DNA from: Lewinella sp. IMCC34191
GTDB lineage: Bacteria; Bacteroidota; Bacteroidia; Chitinophagales; Saprospiraceae
DNA length: 64,000 nucleotides
Reading direction: 5' to 3'
NCBI RefSeq assembly: GCF_003390935.1
Contig: NZ_QNQZ01000002.1
Location: 496,001-560,000 of the forward strand
Positions 16,783-26,160 of this stretch are shown piece by piece; positions within the stretch are counted from its first letter, which is position 1, and each line of letters begins with the position of its first letter. The position numbers and the translations under genes were made by a program. The notes under the pieces were generated by a model. It was not told the DNA's origin. It saw only the letters and a program-made list of their open reading frames with translations, and searched no databases.

Positions 16783-17975
16783 TATCGTCCGGCGGTTTGG
16801 CGTAGGTTGAAGTAGAGTTTCGGACCCCGATCGCCGTCGTTCGCGTAAAAGCTGGCGTTGATCAGGCCGAGGGGTTTGATGATCAGGCCCGTCGTGGTGC
16901 CGTCCAGAATACGCTGCATGACCGGCCGGGAAAGAGTGACGTGGGTCTTGCTACCTTGCCCCCCGGTGACGGGCTGATCAAAGATCATCTGCTGGTTCAG
17001 CGGCTCGGTGCCGTCGGGCAGGAGGAAATCGCCGTAGGTGACGCTATCCTGCTCCCAGTCGGGGTCGCCACCCATCACCTCGATGATGCGCACTTTCGGG
17101 AATTCTTCGCCGAGCTGGTCGCCGTAGGCCGCGCGGTAGTTACCACCCGAAGCTACGGCCTGGGTCGTGAGTTCCAGGATACCTGCCCCGTCCGCAGCTT
17201 CCCCCCGGAAGTCGTCCGGGTTCCAACGCAGGAGAGCGTACTGTCCGCGGCCGACGCTCAGCACCGGCACCTCCGCGCCGTCCTCCCGGGCCGTCCAGTT
17301 GCTGAAGTTTACTTCGGGGTATTCGGGTGCGATGACGGCATTCTGCGCTACGGGCAGCACGCGGTCGAAGGTCGCCAGATCGGGTACCGGGGGGTGATAC
17401 ACCAGGGGTTCCCCCTTTTCCGGACCGGCATCCGCGGCCTCGACCACGTCGGCGCGGAAGTAATCGAGTTGTACCTCGTAGGAATCCGGCCCGAAGTCCG
17501 TGGCGCAGAACTGCACGTACAGCGTATCCCCGGCACGGACGTCCAGGTCGCGGGTCAGGAAACTGATGGTATGCCAGTCGGTGGTGTCCGCGATGTCGAA
17601 CTCCCGCAGGTGCTCGTGGAAGTCGGTGGTGCGGTTGGTGACCACCATGAAGTTGACCCGCCGGGGGGCGGCGCTGATCTTCACCCGGGCTTCGAGCAGC
17701 AATTCGTACGCCGGATCGCTCAGTCGTTCGAGATCGAGTTCGTCGGTGACGTCCCGTTTCAGGATGGTCCACCAAACGTTGTGGCGGTCCTGCGTAGCGT
17801 CGATAGAGATGATGCCGTGCCCGTCGCGGGCCGTGAGCGCCATGGTCGGGTCGCCGTCGCCCGTCATCAGGATGTAGTCGTCGTGGCTATCGGTAGCGAA
17901 GTCATCGAGAAACTGGGCCCCGGCAGCCGGCAGTAGCAGCCATTGAAGCAGGAACACGATAAGATTACTACGCAT
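16782..17975 (-). CDS. Secreted carbohydrate-binding-like protein
   Basis: A 397-residue protein with a signal peptide (ending AAGAQ). Residues about 22-165 look like a jelly-roll binding domain (LDDFATDSHDDYILMTG, then TTDWHTISFLTRDLDVRAGDTLYVQFCATDFG). The C-terminal half (about 200-397) resembles domains that read as ILELTTQAV and GLIIKPLGLINASFYA, as in some polysaccharide-binding modules. No catalytic motif is visible. The stop overlaps the next start by one base (TAATG), so it is probably made in fixed ratio with the DUF4038 protein and may help it bind its glycan. Family not identified with certainty. Confidence 0.65.
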   Translation of the reverse strand: MRSNLIVFLLQWLLLPAAGAQFLDDFATDSHDDYILMTGDGDPTMALTARDGHGIISIDATQDRHNVWWTILKRDVTDELDLERLSDPAYELLLEARVKISAAPRRVNFMVVTNRTTDFHEHLREFDIADTTDWHTISFLTRDLDVRAGDTLYVQFCATDFGPDSYEVQLDYFRADVVEAADAGPEKGEPLVYHPPVPDLATFDRVLPVAQNAVIAPEYPEVNFSNWTAREDGAEVPVLSVGRGQYALLRWNPDDFRGEAADGAGILELTTQAVASGGNYRAAYGDQLGEEFPKVRIIEVMGGDPDWEQDSVTYGDFLLPDGTEPLNQQMIFDQPVTGGQGSKTHVTLSRPVMQRILDGTTTGLIIKPLGLINASFYANDGDRGPKLYFNLRQTAGR

Positions 17976-18141
17976 AAAGCAGATTTTTTAAGCGGGCGAC
18001 AAAGCGGAGAGGCTCACCCACCCCCTTCAGGAACTCCGTCGATGCTCCGGGGGTTGTCATCGAGAAATTTTGCCGGCAACCCCGTCGCGGCCTAGGTTGG
18101 CCTCTCCCGCTTATTTGGGATAGGCAGATTAAGATTCACCC

Positions 18142-18585
18142 ATGTTGAAAAGAAAAATAGTCGCGGCGCTCCTCCTGGTCCTGGCCCTGTGGTTGGGGAT
18201 CGACGCCCTCGGTCACATCCGCTTCCCCGTCGGCCTGGAGGGCTACTTCCAACCGGCCTATTACCGGCAGTTCGGTCCGCTGGCGCTCTGCGTCGAGCTC
18301 TTTATCGCCGGAGGCTATCTCTTCGTCCGCCACCGGAAGGCCAACTTCGCCCTTGCGCTTTTTGGTTTCACCGTAATTTTGGAGATCGTGAAAAATCTTC
18401 TGGGGGGATACGCCGGCGGGGCACTGTTGTTTCCTTCCGTACTCATCGGCGCCGCCGGTATTGCCGCCCTGTGGATGGCCTTTTCGAACGTCTTTTCCAT
18501 TGGCCGCATCTCGTTTTTGGCCGCCCTGGGGAGTTTCGTGCTCGGGACGGTGATCGAATCGTTCTTTACCAGTTTATACATTTAG
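18142..18585 (+). CDS. Four-helix membrane protein, unknown function
   Basis: A 147-residue protein with four strongly hydrophobic segments (about 7-25, 46-62, 66-84 and 95-140, the last possibly two helices). Charged loops and an early GIDALGHIRFP segment are visible. I recognise no family with certainty; it resembles small DoxX-like or other unassigned inner-membrane proteins only in general shape. It lies alone, divergent from the secreted glycan gene pair and convergent with the glycosyltransferase at 18862. The 276 bases after it hold only the dispersed element. Confidence 0.6.
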   Translation: MLKRKIVAALLLVLALWLGIDALGHIRFPVGLEGYFQPAYYRQFGPLALCVELFIAGGYLFVRHRKANFALALFGFTVILEIVKNLLGGYAGGALLFPSVLIGAAGIAALWMAFSNVFSIGRISFLAALGSFVLGTVIESFFTSLYI

Positions 18586-18827
18586 TCCTTGCTGGAGGGG
18601 GAAAGGACAACGCCAACGCCGGCTGCTTCTTTTGCCGGATTTGTAGCTGCAGGATCCTCCCACCGATAGCTTGTGGTAAGTGGTCCTCCTTTCAGGCTGC
18701 AAATCTGAGGATTGATGATCTTCCGTCCACCCTACCCTGAACATGTCGCAACCGGGCGGTCAAGTCATCGGCTAGCGGTCGGGCAAAGATTGAGGGAAGT
18801 TGAAACTCTCCCTTCAGTAGCTAACCC

Positions 18828-18848
18828 TTTACCTGCGCTCCGCCGCCC
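18828..18848 (+). repeat. Dispersed GC-rich element, copy 3
   Basis: A full copy of the element (TACCTGCGCTCCGCCGCC core) 13 bases beyond the stop of the minus-strand glycosyltransferase gene, in a convergent gap. Confidence 0.65.
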
Positions 18849-18861
18849 AAAATCCGAAGAC

Positions 18862-19983
18862 CTAGCGTTCCGCCAGCTTCAGCGCTTCCAAGAGTCGCCC
18901 GGCGTTGCGCCGGTTGCTGTATTCACCGTCCAGGATGGCCTCCCGGCGCTGGATATCCGACGCCGTGAAGGGACGCGTCATCAGTTCTTCGGTAGCGGCG
19001 TAGAAGTCCCCGTCGGCCAGCGTAACGTAGTCCTCCAGGTGGGTACCGGCGACCATGGCTTGGTTAGCCAGACAGAAGCGGCCGTTGCAGAGGGATTCGA
19101 GCAGCTTGAGTTTGATGCCGGTGGTCTGGAAGGTGGGCAGTAGAATGACGTGGGCGTTCTGTATCCACTCCTGCATGCTCACCGCGGAGGGATTGGCTAC
19201 GACCTGGATGTTGGGGGACGCCTTGACCCACGCCCGTAGCTCCGGGGTAGGCTCCTTTCCGGCCAGAACGAGCTTGATATCCCGGCCCTGAAAAGCGCGG
19301 ATCAGGTACTCCGCCGCTTCGACGTTCTCGGAAACGGAGAGGTTACCGTGGTAGAGGGCGTAGGTGCCGCTGCCCTCCTGGATGTTGAGCCGTTCGTTGG
19401 CGTGGAAGGGAGGCAGCCAGAACGTAGCCGGGAAGTCCGGCTGCAAATAGGCCGTATCCGGCGGGGAAATGGCCGCGATCGGGGTCGCCGAAGGCAGCCG
19501 GTGCAGGGCCTGTTTCAACTGGTAGGCTTCCTTGACGAAGTAAGCCCGTTTAACCTGACTGCGTTCCCGTTTCGCCAGGGCCCGGTAGTAATCGTGCTCG
19601 ATGTTATGCATTCGCAATACACAAATCCGGTTGCCGAGCTGCCGGGCGATCAGCGGGTAGGCCGTGTGCAGGCCCTCGAACAGTACCGGGTGATTGTCGG
19701 CCTCGAGATCGGTCAGCAGTTGCCGGCTTCGGCGGGAGCGGATGATGTAGGGTAAGCGGGACACATTGCTTCGCCAGCCCGTACGGCGCGGATAGTAGTC
19801 GACGCGGTGGCAGTAGGTCTGCAGGGCCGGCGCCTTACCGCGGCCGTATTCGTAGCAATGGAGGTGAATCTTAACGCCCCGCGCGTGCAAGGCCCTGACC
19901 TTGTAAAAGATATCCATGGCTCCGCCGTAGTCGGGCGGGTAGGGTACGTCCAGGCTGACAACGTGGAGGTGGGTGTCGGTCAT
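18862..19983 (-). CDS. GT4-type glycosyltransferase
   Basis: A 373-residue GT-B glycosyltransferase. The N-terminal domain starts HVVSLDVPYPPDYGGAMD, a Gly-rich nucleotide-sugar loop, and the middle has MHNIEHDYYRALA. The C-terminal domain has YALYHGNLSVSENVEAAEYLI and LPTFQTTGIKLKLLESLCNGRF, matching the group 1 donor-binding region. ATG 19983 is preferred over a TTG at 20001. It stands alone between CAZyme genes but likely serves the polysaccharide locus nearby. Donor and acceptor unknown. Confidence 0.85.
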   Translation of the reverse strand: MTDTHLHVVSLDVPYPPDYGGAMDIFYKVRALHARGVKIHLHCYEYGRGKAPALQTYCHRVDYYPRRTGWRSNVSRLPYIIRSRRSRQLLTDLEADNHPVLFEGLHTAYPLIARQLGNRICVLRMHNIEHDYYRALAKRERSQVKRAYFVKEAYQLKQALHRLPSATPIAAISPPDTAYLQPDFPATFWLPPFHANERLNIQEGSGTYALYHGNLSVSENVEAAEYLIRAFQGRDIKLVLAGKEPTPELRAWVKASPNIQVVANPSAVSMQEWIQNAHVILLPTFQTTGIKLKLLESLCNGRFCLANQAMVAGTHLEDYVTLADGDFYAATEELMTRPFTASDIQRREAILDGEYSNRRNAGRLLEALKLAER

Positions 19984-20047
19984 TGGAAACCAACATACCA
20001 AAATTTTGGGGAAGCGCGAACGGATACTGGCGTGGGCGCCCTCCCGT

Positions 20048-21742
20048 CTACTTCGTCTCCCAGCTGAGGGCCGACTGTCTGGCCCCCTGCCCGAAGTTCA
20101 CGCTGTCTTCCCCGGACCGACCTTCCTTCGATCGCAGGCGAATATTATCCGACAGCGGACCGAGTACCCGAACCCACTGCTCGCCTTCCCCGGCAAAGTC
20201 GATTGCTTCCACCTCCGCATCCTTCGAATTGTAGAAGGTGAAGGCGGGGCCTTCGGCCTGGTGGATGCGAATGTTTTTGAAGCGCATCCCGTCGCCATCA
20301 ATAATGGTGATGCCCTTACGGGTCTCGAAAGAGGCATCCTCGAGGGTGACGTTCTGTAGGTTCATCTCGGGCAGCCCCTGAAACTGCGCGGCGGTTTCCG
20401 ACTGCGTGACGCGGATATCGCGCAGGTGGATGTTGCGGAAGGAGGGGGTCTCCTCCGTGACCGGCATCAGGGTCTCGTCGCGGGCTTCCGTTTCGGCCGA
20501 CTGGGTCTCCTCCAGGATGGGCGAATTGCCGCCGTAAAAGAGATTAAAGCGGATCGCCTCGGTGGGGATGCGGACCATATCGATGTCGTTGATCCAGATG
20601 TTCTCCACTACCCCGCCCCGGCCGCGGGTGCTCTTGAAGCGCAGGCCTACGTCGGTACCGATGAAGGTGCAGTGGGCCACCTTTACGTTCTTCACGCCGC
20701 CGGACATCTCGCTGCCCACCACGAAGCCACCGTGGCCGTGGTAAACGGTGTTGTGCGATACGATCACGTTCTCGGTGGCCATGCCGCGCTTCCGTCCGTC
20801 CTCGTCCTTGCCGGACTTGAAGCAGATGGCGTCGTCGCCCACGTCGAAGGTATTCTGGTAGATGAGTACGTTCTTGCAGGATTCCAGGTCCAGCCCGTCG
20901 CCGTTTTGCGAGTACCAGGGGTTGCGGACCTCCAAATTGCGGATGATCACGTTCTCGCACATGAGCGGGTGAATATTCCAGGCCGGCGAGTTCTGAAAGG
21001 TGGGGCCGTCGAACAGCACGTTCCTGCAGTTGACCAGGCTCACCATAACCGGGCGCAGGTAATCCTTTACCCGCATAAATTCTTCTTTGGTGCTGAGATT
21101 GGGTACGTTGAAGTTGACGTCGCTGTCGGCCCGCTTGTACTCCTCCGAAGGATACCAGATCTTGCCGTCGTCGCGTAGCGCGCCGCCCGAAGCGACCAGC
21201 TTTTTCCACCGCGGCGGTGGCATTTTGTCTTTCTTCACGGGCCGCCAGGCATCCCCGGAGCCGTCGAAGACGCCGCGGCCGGTGAGGGCTACGTTCTGCA
21301 GGTCGCGCCCATTGATGGGAGATGTGTTGCGGTAGGTTTCCAGGCCCTCAAAGCTGGTGGCCACCAGGGGGTAGAGATCCTTATCCTCGCTGAAGATGAC
21401 CAGGGCGCCCTCGTCGGTATGCAGGCGAATGTTGCTGCGCAGCGTGATCGGGCCGGTAAGCCACATTCCCCGCGGAATACGTACGGTACCCCCGCCCCGT
21501 TCGGCAACGGTAGCTATGGCTTCCTCGATCGACTCGGTATTGAGGGTGGTACCGTCCCCTACGGCGCCGAAGTCCGTGATGATTACCTCACGGTCGGGGA
21601 AAGTGGGTTCCGTTACCCTCGGCATGTCAAAGGGGAGGTCGGCGTAGAGTTCGTCGACGGTGATGTCCTGAGCGGATAAGGGCTGCAGGCAAGCCAGAAG
21701 CAGCAAGGTGATAGCCGGGAGGTGGAGCGCTAATTTATTCAT
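20048..21742 (-). CDS. GH28 polygalacturonase-family enzyme
   Basis: A secreted right-handed beta-helix hydrolase of about 564 residues. An N-terminal signal peptide ends PLSAQ; the ATG at 21766 gives an eight-residue longer alternative. Counting from 21766, the GH28 signatures are present in order: NGDGLD (288-293), GDDAIC with the two catalytic Asp (310-315), GHGGFVVGSE (344-353) and RFKSTRGRGG (376-385). All key residues are intact. It should cleave alpha-galacturonic linkages of pectin with inversion, in an exo-acting subgroup typical of Bacteroidota. It lies close to the GH43 and esterase genes at the left side of the window. Confidence 0.93.
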   Translation of the reverse strand: MNKLALHLPAITLLLLACLQPLSAQDITVDELYADLPFDMPRVTEPTFPDREVIITDFGAVGDGTTLNTESIEEAIATVAERGGGTVRIPRGMWLTGPITLRSNIRLHTDEGALVIFSEDKDLYPLVATSFEGLETYRNTSPINGRDLQNVALTGRGVFDGSGDAWRPVKKDKMPPPRWKKLVASGGALRDDGKIWYPSEEYKRADSDVNFNVPNLSTKEEFMRVKDYLRPVMVSLVNCRNVLFDGPTFQNSPAWNIHPLMCENVIIRNLEVRNPWYSQNGDGLDLESCKNVLIYQNTFDVGDDAICFKSGKDEDGRKRGMATENVIVSHNTVYHGHGGFVVGSEMSGGVKNVKVAHCTFIGTDVGLRFKSTRGRGGVVENIWINDIDMVRIPTEAIRFNLFYGGNSPILEETQSAETEARDETLMPVTEETPSFRNIHLRDIRVTQSETAAQFQGLPEMNLQNVTLEDASFETRKGITIIDGDGMRFKNIRIHQAEGPAFTFYNSKDAEVEAIDFAGEGEQWVRVLGPLSDNIRLRSKEGRSGEDSVNFGQGARQSALSWETK

Positions 21743-22011
21743 AGGATTTTGCAGGATTGACTTCATGCATCAAGGTCGGCATACGGCATCGCCCCCTACG
21801 TGCCGTAATCAACTTACCCTATACCCAATTTCACATTTGAAGATCCGGCCCGTTCAGGATTGCTGCGAACCGTCGCCGGAAGGATTAAAATGGGGCGAGC
21901 GGTGACAATCAAGCCAAATAAGGGAAGCGAAATTAAATCGACCTAACAACTTGCACACGTCTTCTCACAATCGTATTTTTAAAATCTCTCCTGAAAACTA
22001 AGCAGCTTCCA

Positions 22012-22455
22012 ATGAAGAACCAGTACGTTCCCTTGGTTCCCTACCTTGATGATAGGGGAATCCGAGTTTCTCAGCTAGTCAGTCTGGATAACTTCCTTTC
22101 TTCCTTTCACGTCAGGCAAATTCGGTCGCTGCTGACGGCGATGGGCCTGGAGGACCACCCGAAGGTCTGGAGACGCATCAGCCAGCATACGGAACTCTTT
22201 GATCTTTCGACCAACTTCGTTATGGACAGCGGTTTACCCACGGAGCGAAAACTGCTGAATACCAAGCTTGTGGTTCGTGATTTACCCGTTAACGGGACAA
22301 CGACCGCGATGTACTGCGTGGCTGTCGGGTATATTATTTTGCCCGAAGTTCCACTGGTCAACATCTCTAAGGATGAGGCCGCGGAGTGGGCTACGGTGAG
22401 CAGCCCGATGCAGGCGCAGAACGGATCAGATTGCGGACTTGCAGGCAAGCGGTAG
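22012..22455 (+). CDS. Orphan hypothetical protein
   Basis: A 147-residue frame starting at ATG 22012. I recognise no family. It is mixed in composition, has no signal peptide, no clear membrane segment and no metal motif. A central block reads LNTKLVVRDLPVNGTTTAMYCVAVGYIILPE. Codon use and GC are visibly less biased than in the neighbours, with an AT-rich 245-base leader, which suggests recent gain. The segment has a faint look of the Nudix strand region but there is no Nudix box. It sits at the boundary between the CAZyme region and the polysaccharide locus. Confidence 0.5.
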   Translation: MKNQYVPLVPYLDDRGIRVSQLVSLDNFLSSFHVRQIRSLLTAMGLEDHPKVWRRISQHTELFDLSTNFVMDSGLPTERKLLNTKLVVRDLPVNGTTTAMYCVAVGYIILPEVPLVNISKDEAAEWATVSSPMQAQNGSDCGLAGKR

Positions 22456-22511
22456 CCGCCGGTGTCGCGCGGGGATCCGACGCCTAGCATGAATCGCCTA
22501 GAGCGCCGTCG

Positions 22512-23822
22512 TCAGTTCGCCACTCCCAAAAATCCGCCCGCTTCCGTCCGTTTGCGCCGTGCCAGGTTCATCTTCTCCGGCGTGGTCAGATACTCGCGCA
22601 CCCCGAAGCTCACCGAGAAGATGATCAACTGGTAAAACAGGATGCCGTAGTTCGACTCCCCGAAAATGCCAAACTCCGTCAGGCTGTTAATGGTGATCGG
22701 GATCAGGATCCCGATCATCATCAGCTTCTTCTCCTTGGTGGCACTCATGATGGCCCGCATGGTAAACACCATCTGGTAGATCACCACGGTCATACCCACG
22801 AAGCCCAGGTTCATCAGCACCTGCATGAAGGTGTTGTGGGTCATCTTACCCGGGTAAGTGTGGGTCGACTGGAAGTACTCTTTATAGTCGATGCGCATGA
22901 AGCCGAAACCCAGGAGCGGCTCCCGGGGTAAGCCCTCCGCGATCAGGGCCGTCCAGAAGGGGAGGCGACCCGTCATGCTCATAATTTCCTCGAGGCGTTC
23001 GGTGTCGCCATCCTTGAGCACCACCTTCCAGATGGCGACCGGGGAAACGACCAGCATCCCGGCAATGATGAGGGCTTTGATCTGCTGCCGCTCCGACTGC
23101 ATCACGTGGAAGAAGATGATCAACAGGGCACCGATCAGGGAAGAGCGGGAACCGGTAGCGTACAGGCAGTAAAAGAGGATGAGGAGCTGAAAGGTCGTCC
23201 ACTTCGGCCGGTGGGCGTCGTAGTAGTTGAAGATGAGGCAGGCCACCCCCACCCCGGCCAGCATGCCGAGTTCGTTGGGGTTCATGATGTAGCCGCCCAG
23301 CCGGGCTTCTTCCCCGCCGTGGGTCAGGCGGATAAAGGTGTCCGGATCGACCCACATGCCGATCACGAAGATGAGCACCAGGTAGTAGACCGTATTCCCC
23401 AGCAGCTGGAACAGCCGGATCCGGTGTCCCGGAAAGTACTGGTCGAGCATGCTGATCGTCTTGATAAAGTACAGGCAGAAGAAAAAGCTCTGCGTGGTCA
23501 TGAACCACTGCAGGGCGCTCACGCCCACGTTGGTCGTCCAGAGGAAGGAAGCAAAACCGAGAAAGAGGTAAATGCCGTAAAACGCCGCGACGAAAACGTT
23601 ATCCCAGGTCATCGACCCCGGCACCCCGTAGTCGCGTACCCGGCGGTAGAGATAAATGGCGCCAAACAGTACGCCGTTGCGGCCGACCAATTTGATCCCC
23701 CGCGTGATAATGACATTCTCACTCCACGTGAAAAAACAGGCCACCATCAGGAACAGCAGTACGAAGAGCCACCGCTCGGTGCTCTTCAGAAATTCCTGGT
23801 GCTTGGCCGGGTCCAGGGTCAC
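22512..23822 (-). CDS. Wzy/O-antigen ligase-like polysaccharide polymerase
   Basis: A 436-residue membrane protein with about ten to twelve transmembrane segments. The large periplasmic loop region has GGYIMNPNELGMLAGVGVA and later GFGFMRIDYKEYF with THNTFMQVLMNLGFVG, matching the Wzy_C/O-antigen ligase pattern. It is the last gene of the minus-strand assembly operon, and its start overlaps the glycosyltransferase stop by 4 bases. It probably joins repeat units carried on undecaprenyl diphosphate in the inner membrane, at the outer face. Confidence 0.85.
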   Translation of the reverse strand: MTLDPAKHQEFLKSTERWLFVLLFLMVACFFTWSENVIITRGIKLVGRNGVLFGAIYLYRRVRDYGVPGSMTWDNVFVAAFYGIYLFLGFASFLWTTNVGVSALQWFMTTQSFFFCLYFIKTISMLDQYFPGHRIRLFQLLGNTVYYLVLIFVIGMWVDPDTFIRLTHGGEEARLGGYIMNPNELGMLAGVGVACLIFNYYDAHRPKWTTFQLLILFYCLYATGSRSSLIGALLIIFFHVMQSERQQIKALIIAGMLVVSPVAIWKVVLKDGDTERLEEIMSMTGRLPFWTALIAEGLPREPLLGFGFMRIDYKEYFQSTHTYPGKMTHNTFMQVLMNLGFVGMTVVIYQMVFTMRAIMSATKEKKLMMIGILIPITINSLTEFGIFGESNYGILFYQLIIFSVSFGVREYLTTPEKMNLARRKRTEAGGFLGVAN

Positions 23823-24925
23823 GCGTACAGCTTATTGAAGCGAACGACCACCTCCGGCCAGCTGAAGGCCGTAGCCACCATGCGGGAGGCATTGCCGCCC
23901 AGTTCGCTGAGCGTACCGCCACCCAGGGCGCGACATTCGCTCATGGCCGTAGCCAGGGCACGGTCGTCTTCGTTGGGCACCACCCGCCCGGCCCCGTACT
24001 CGCGTACGTAGTCGCCGATGTTGGTGGCTTCGGTCACGATGCAGGGCACGCCGAAGGCCGCCGCTTCGAGCACCGCGCTGGGCATGCCCTCATTGCGGCT
24101 CGGGTGCAGGAAGACGCGCATCCGCCGCAGCAGGGCGTCCTTCTCTTCCCCGTAGCGGGAGCCGTGCAGCACTACGCGATCTTCGATCCCCAGCGCGGCT
24201 ATTTTTTCTTCTACCGCCGGGCGACCTTCCCCGTCGCCGACGATCCAGAGTACGGCGTCTTCGTCCGTCCGGATGTGCGACGCGAAGGCATCGAGCATCA
24301 GGTCGAGCCCCTTAGTGTAGTAGTCCAGCCGGCCGACGAAGCCAAAGACGAAGCCGTCCTCGGCCCGGGCCTCCGCGCGCTGGGTGCCGGCCACGTCCAT
24401 CCCGTAGGGCAGCAGGACCGTCTTATCCGTTCGGTAGATCGTTTGCAGGCCGTCCACCTCGCTGGCCCCGATGCAGTGGATCGCGGCGGCGTTGCGCAGT
24501 AGTGACCGCTCGAACAGCGGAAAGTAGACTTTCTTTTTCCAGCGCCCCTTCTCCATCGCCCGGGTATTGTACGCTCCGTGCGGCGTGATCACGTACCGCA
24601 ATCCGGCCCGGTGCAGGGCGCCGGCCGCACGGGAGAATAAGGGTACCCAGCCGCCGTGAATGTGGAAGACCGTCCCATCCCGGTCGACTTCGGATAGGGC
24701 GGCTACGAAGGCCGGGTCCAGCGCGAAGGGATTACGGTCCTCACGGAACAGTACCGTCCGGAAGTTCCGTTCCCCGTAGTCCGCCTCCGGCGTCTTGGTG
24801 AAGCCCCAGACGCTGACGTTCAGCCCCGCCGCGGTCTGCCGGGTGGCCAGTTGGTAGACCACCTTGTTGACGCCGTTCATGCGGGCCGGATTGGCCTTGC
24901 CCATTACCAGGTGTATAATTTCCAT
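23819..24925 (-). CDS. GT4-type glycosyltransferase
   Basis: A 368-residue GT-B enzyme. The acceptor domain opens with IIHLVMGKANPARMNGVNKVVYQLA. The donor domain has FGFVGRLDYYTKGLDLMLDAF, then HPSRNEGMPSAVLEAAAFGVPC, the standard E-x7-E-like region of GT4. The order in the operon, flippase before and polymerase after, suggests it adds a sugar to the repeat unit. It overlaps the flippase gene by 22 bases and the polymerase gene by 4, so translation is coupled on both sides. Sugar specificity is unknown. Confidence 0.9.
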   Translation of the reverse strand: MEIIHLVMGKANPARMNGVNKVVYQLATRQTAAGLNVSVWGFTKTPEADYGERNFRTVLFREDRNPFALDPAFVAALSEVDRDGTVFHIHGGWVPLFSRAAGALHRAGLRYVITPHGAYNTRAMEKGRWKKKVYFPLFERSLLRNAAAIHCIGASEVDGLQTIYRTDKTVLLPYGMDVAGTQRAEARAEDGFVFGFVGRLDYYTKGLDLMLDAFASHIRTDEDAVLWIVGDGEGRPAVEEKIAALGIEDRVVLHGSRYGEEKDALLRRMRVFLHPSRNEGMPSAVLEAAAFGVPCIVTEATNIGDYVREYGAGRVVPNEDDRALATAMSECRALGGGTLSELGGNASRMVATAFSWPEVVVRFNKLYA

Positions 24926-26160
24926 AGCTGGAACCGTTTTTTCTGCAGCACGACCAGCCAGGTCGCTTGCAGGATGAGTTGATTGATGACAAGCCCGGCC
25001 ACCGCCCCCGACACCCCGAAGGTGCCCAGCAGGTAGCGGTAGCTAATGAGGCTGAAGAGGAAGCTGGCCAGGTAGGCCGTGAAGTACGAGCGGTTCAGCT
25101 CGGTGACGCGGATCAGCAGGCGGACCGGGTAGGCAACGATGATGACCACGTAAAGCAGCACCATTCCGCGCAGCACGAAAGCGTAGGGAGCAAAGGCGGC
25201 ATCCCCCACCAGCACGATGACCTCGCGGGCGAAGACGAACAGTACGCCCAGGCCCGCCAGCATGGCCAGTTGGTACAAACCCAGCTGGCGCTGCGCCGAG
25301 CGGTAGTAGTGCTCCACCGATACCCGATAAGCTTCGCTCAGTCGCGGGAGAACATAGTTTTCCAGGGTTTGCAGCACGATGTTGATGACGCCCAGCAGGG
25401 TTTGCACGAAACGCAGCACCCCCAGCGCCTCGACGCCGATGAGTAAGCCCGAGGTCATCACGTACAGGTTGCTCGATAGCCACTGCACCACCGCCGCGTA
25501 CAGCAGCCACTGCCCCTCTAGCAGGTGGATCCGTAGGTAGCGCTTCACGAAGGCGAGCTCCGGTATGCGGCATCCCCTCAGATAAATGATCCCCCCGAGC
25601 AATAGACCGGGCACGAAGGCCGCCCCTAAAACCAGGAGATAGTGCACCAGCTCATGCACCCCGGAGTAGGCTCCGTAGGCCAGGCCGGCGGCCACGCCCA
25701 GCAGGTAGGTGCCGGTCATACCGACCACGATCTCCGTTTGCCCCCGCGCCAGAAAGTACTTGCGCAGGAAATCACTCAGCAGAAAGGCCACGGTGTAAGC
25801 GGCGAAGGCCGGCAGCAAGGATTGGTACTCGGCCATCCATCCGGGGCCGGCCGCATACAGCAGTAGGGGTGCCGCGGTGAACAGCACTACCAACGGCAGC
25901 AGCAACGCGAGTAATACCGACCGGTAATCAGCATTCCGGGGCTCGGCGGCCACGTGCACCTGTAGTGGCTGCACCACCAGCGACTGTACCACGGCCAGCA
26001 GCAGGTATACCACGATCACCAGGGAGGCGAACAGCCCGTACTGCTCCAGGGGAAGCAGTTTCACCAGCGCGATATTGACCAGAAAACCGGTGCCGCTGAA
26101 CATCCCTTGCTCCGCGATCAGTTGGAGCTGTTTCGGAATGCGGGCTATCATTTGCGCCAA
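24904..26160 (-). CDS. Wzx-type polysaccharide flippase
   Basis: A 418-residue protein with about twelve transmembrane helices and the general sequence style of the MATE/MOP Wzx group, starting with AEQGMFSGTGFLVNIALVKLLPLEQYGLF. It should move undecaprenyl-linked repeat units across the inner membrane. The start overlaps the Wzc-like gene by 13 bases, and the end overlaps the glycosyltransferase gene by 22. This is one of two flippases in the window (the other at 48682). Confidence 0.88.
   Translation of the reverse strand: MAQMIARIPKQLQLIAEQGMFSGTGFLVNIALVKLLPLEQYGLFASLVIVVYLLLAVVQSLVVQPLQVHVAAEPRNADYRSVLLALLLPLVVLFTAAPLLLYAAGPGWMAEYQSLLPAFAAYTVAFLLSDFLRKYFLARGQTEIVVGMTGTYLLGVAAGLAYGAYSGVHELVHYLLVLGAAFVPGLLLGGIIYLRGCRIPELAFVKRYLRIHLLEGQWLLYAAVVQWLSSNLYVMTSGLLIGVEALGVLRFVQTLLGVINIVLQTLENYVLPRLSEAYRVSVEHYYRSAQRQLGLYQLAMLAGLGVLFVFAREVIVLVGDAAFAPYAFVLRGMVLLYVVIIVAYPVRLLIRVTELNRSYFTAYLASFLFSLISYRYLLGTFGVSGAVAGLVINQLILQATWLVVLQKKRFQLWKLYTW

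Noticed and set aside
22012-22455. Nudix hydrolase assignment
   Set aside because: The strand pattern is faintly similar, but the Nudix box (G-x5-E-x7-REUxEE) is absent.
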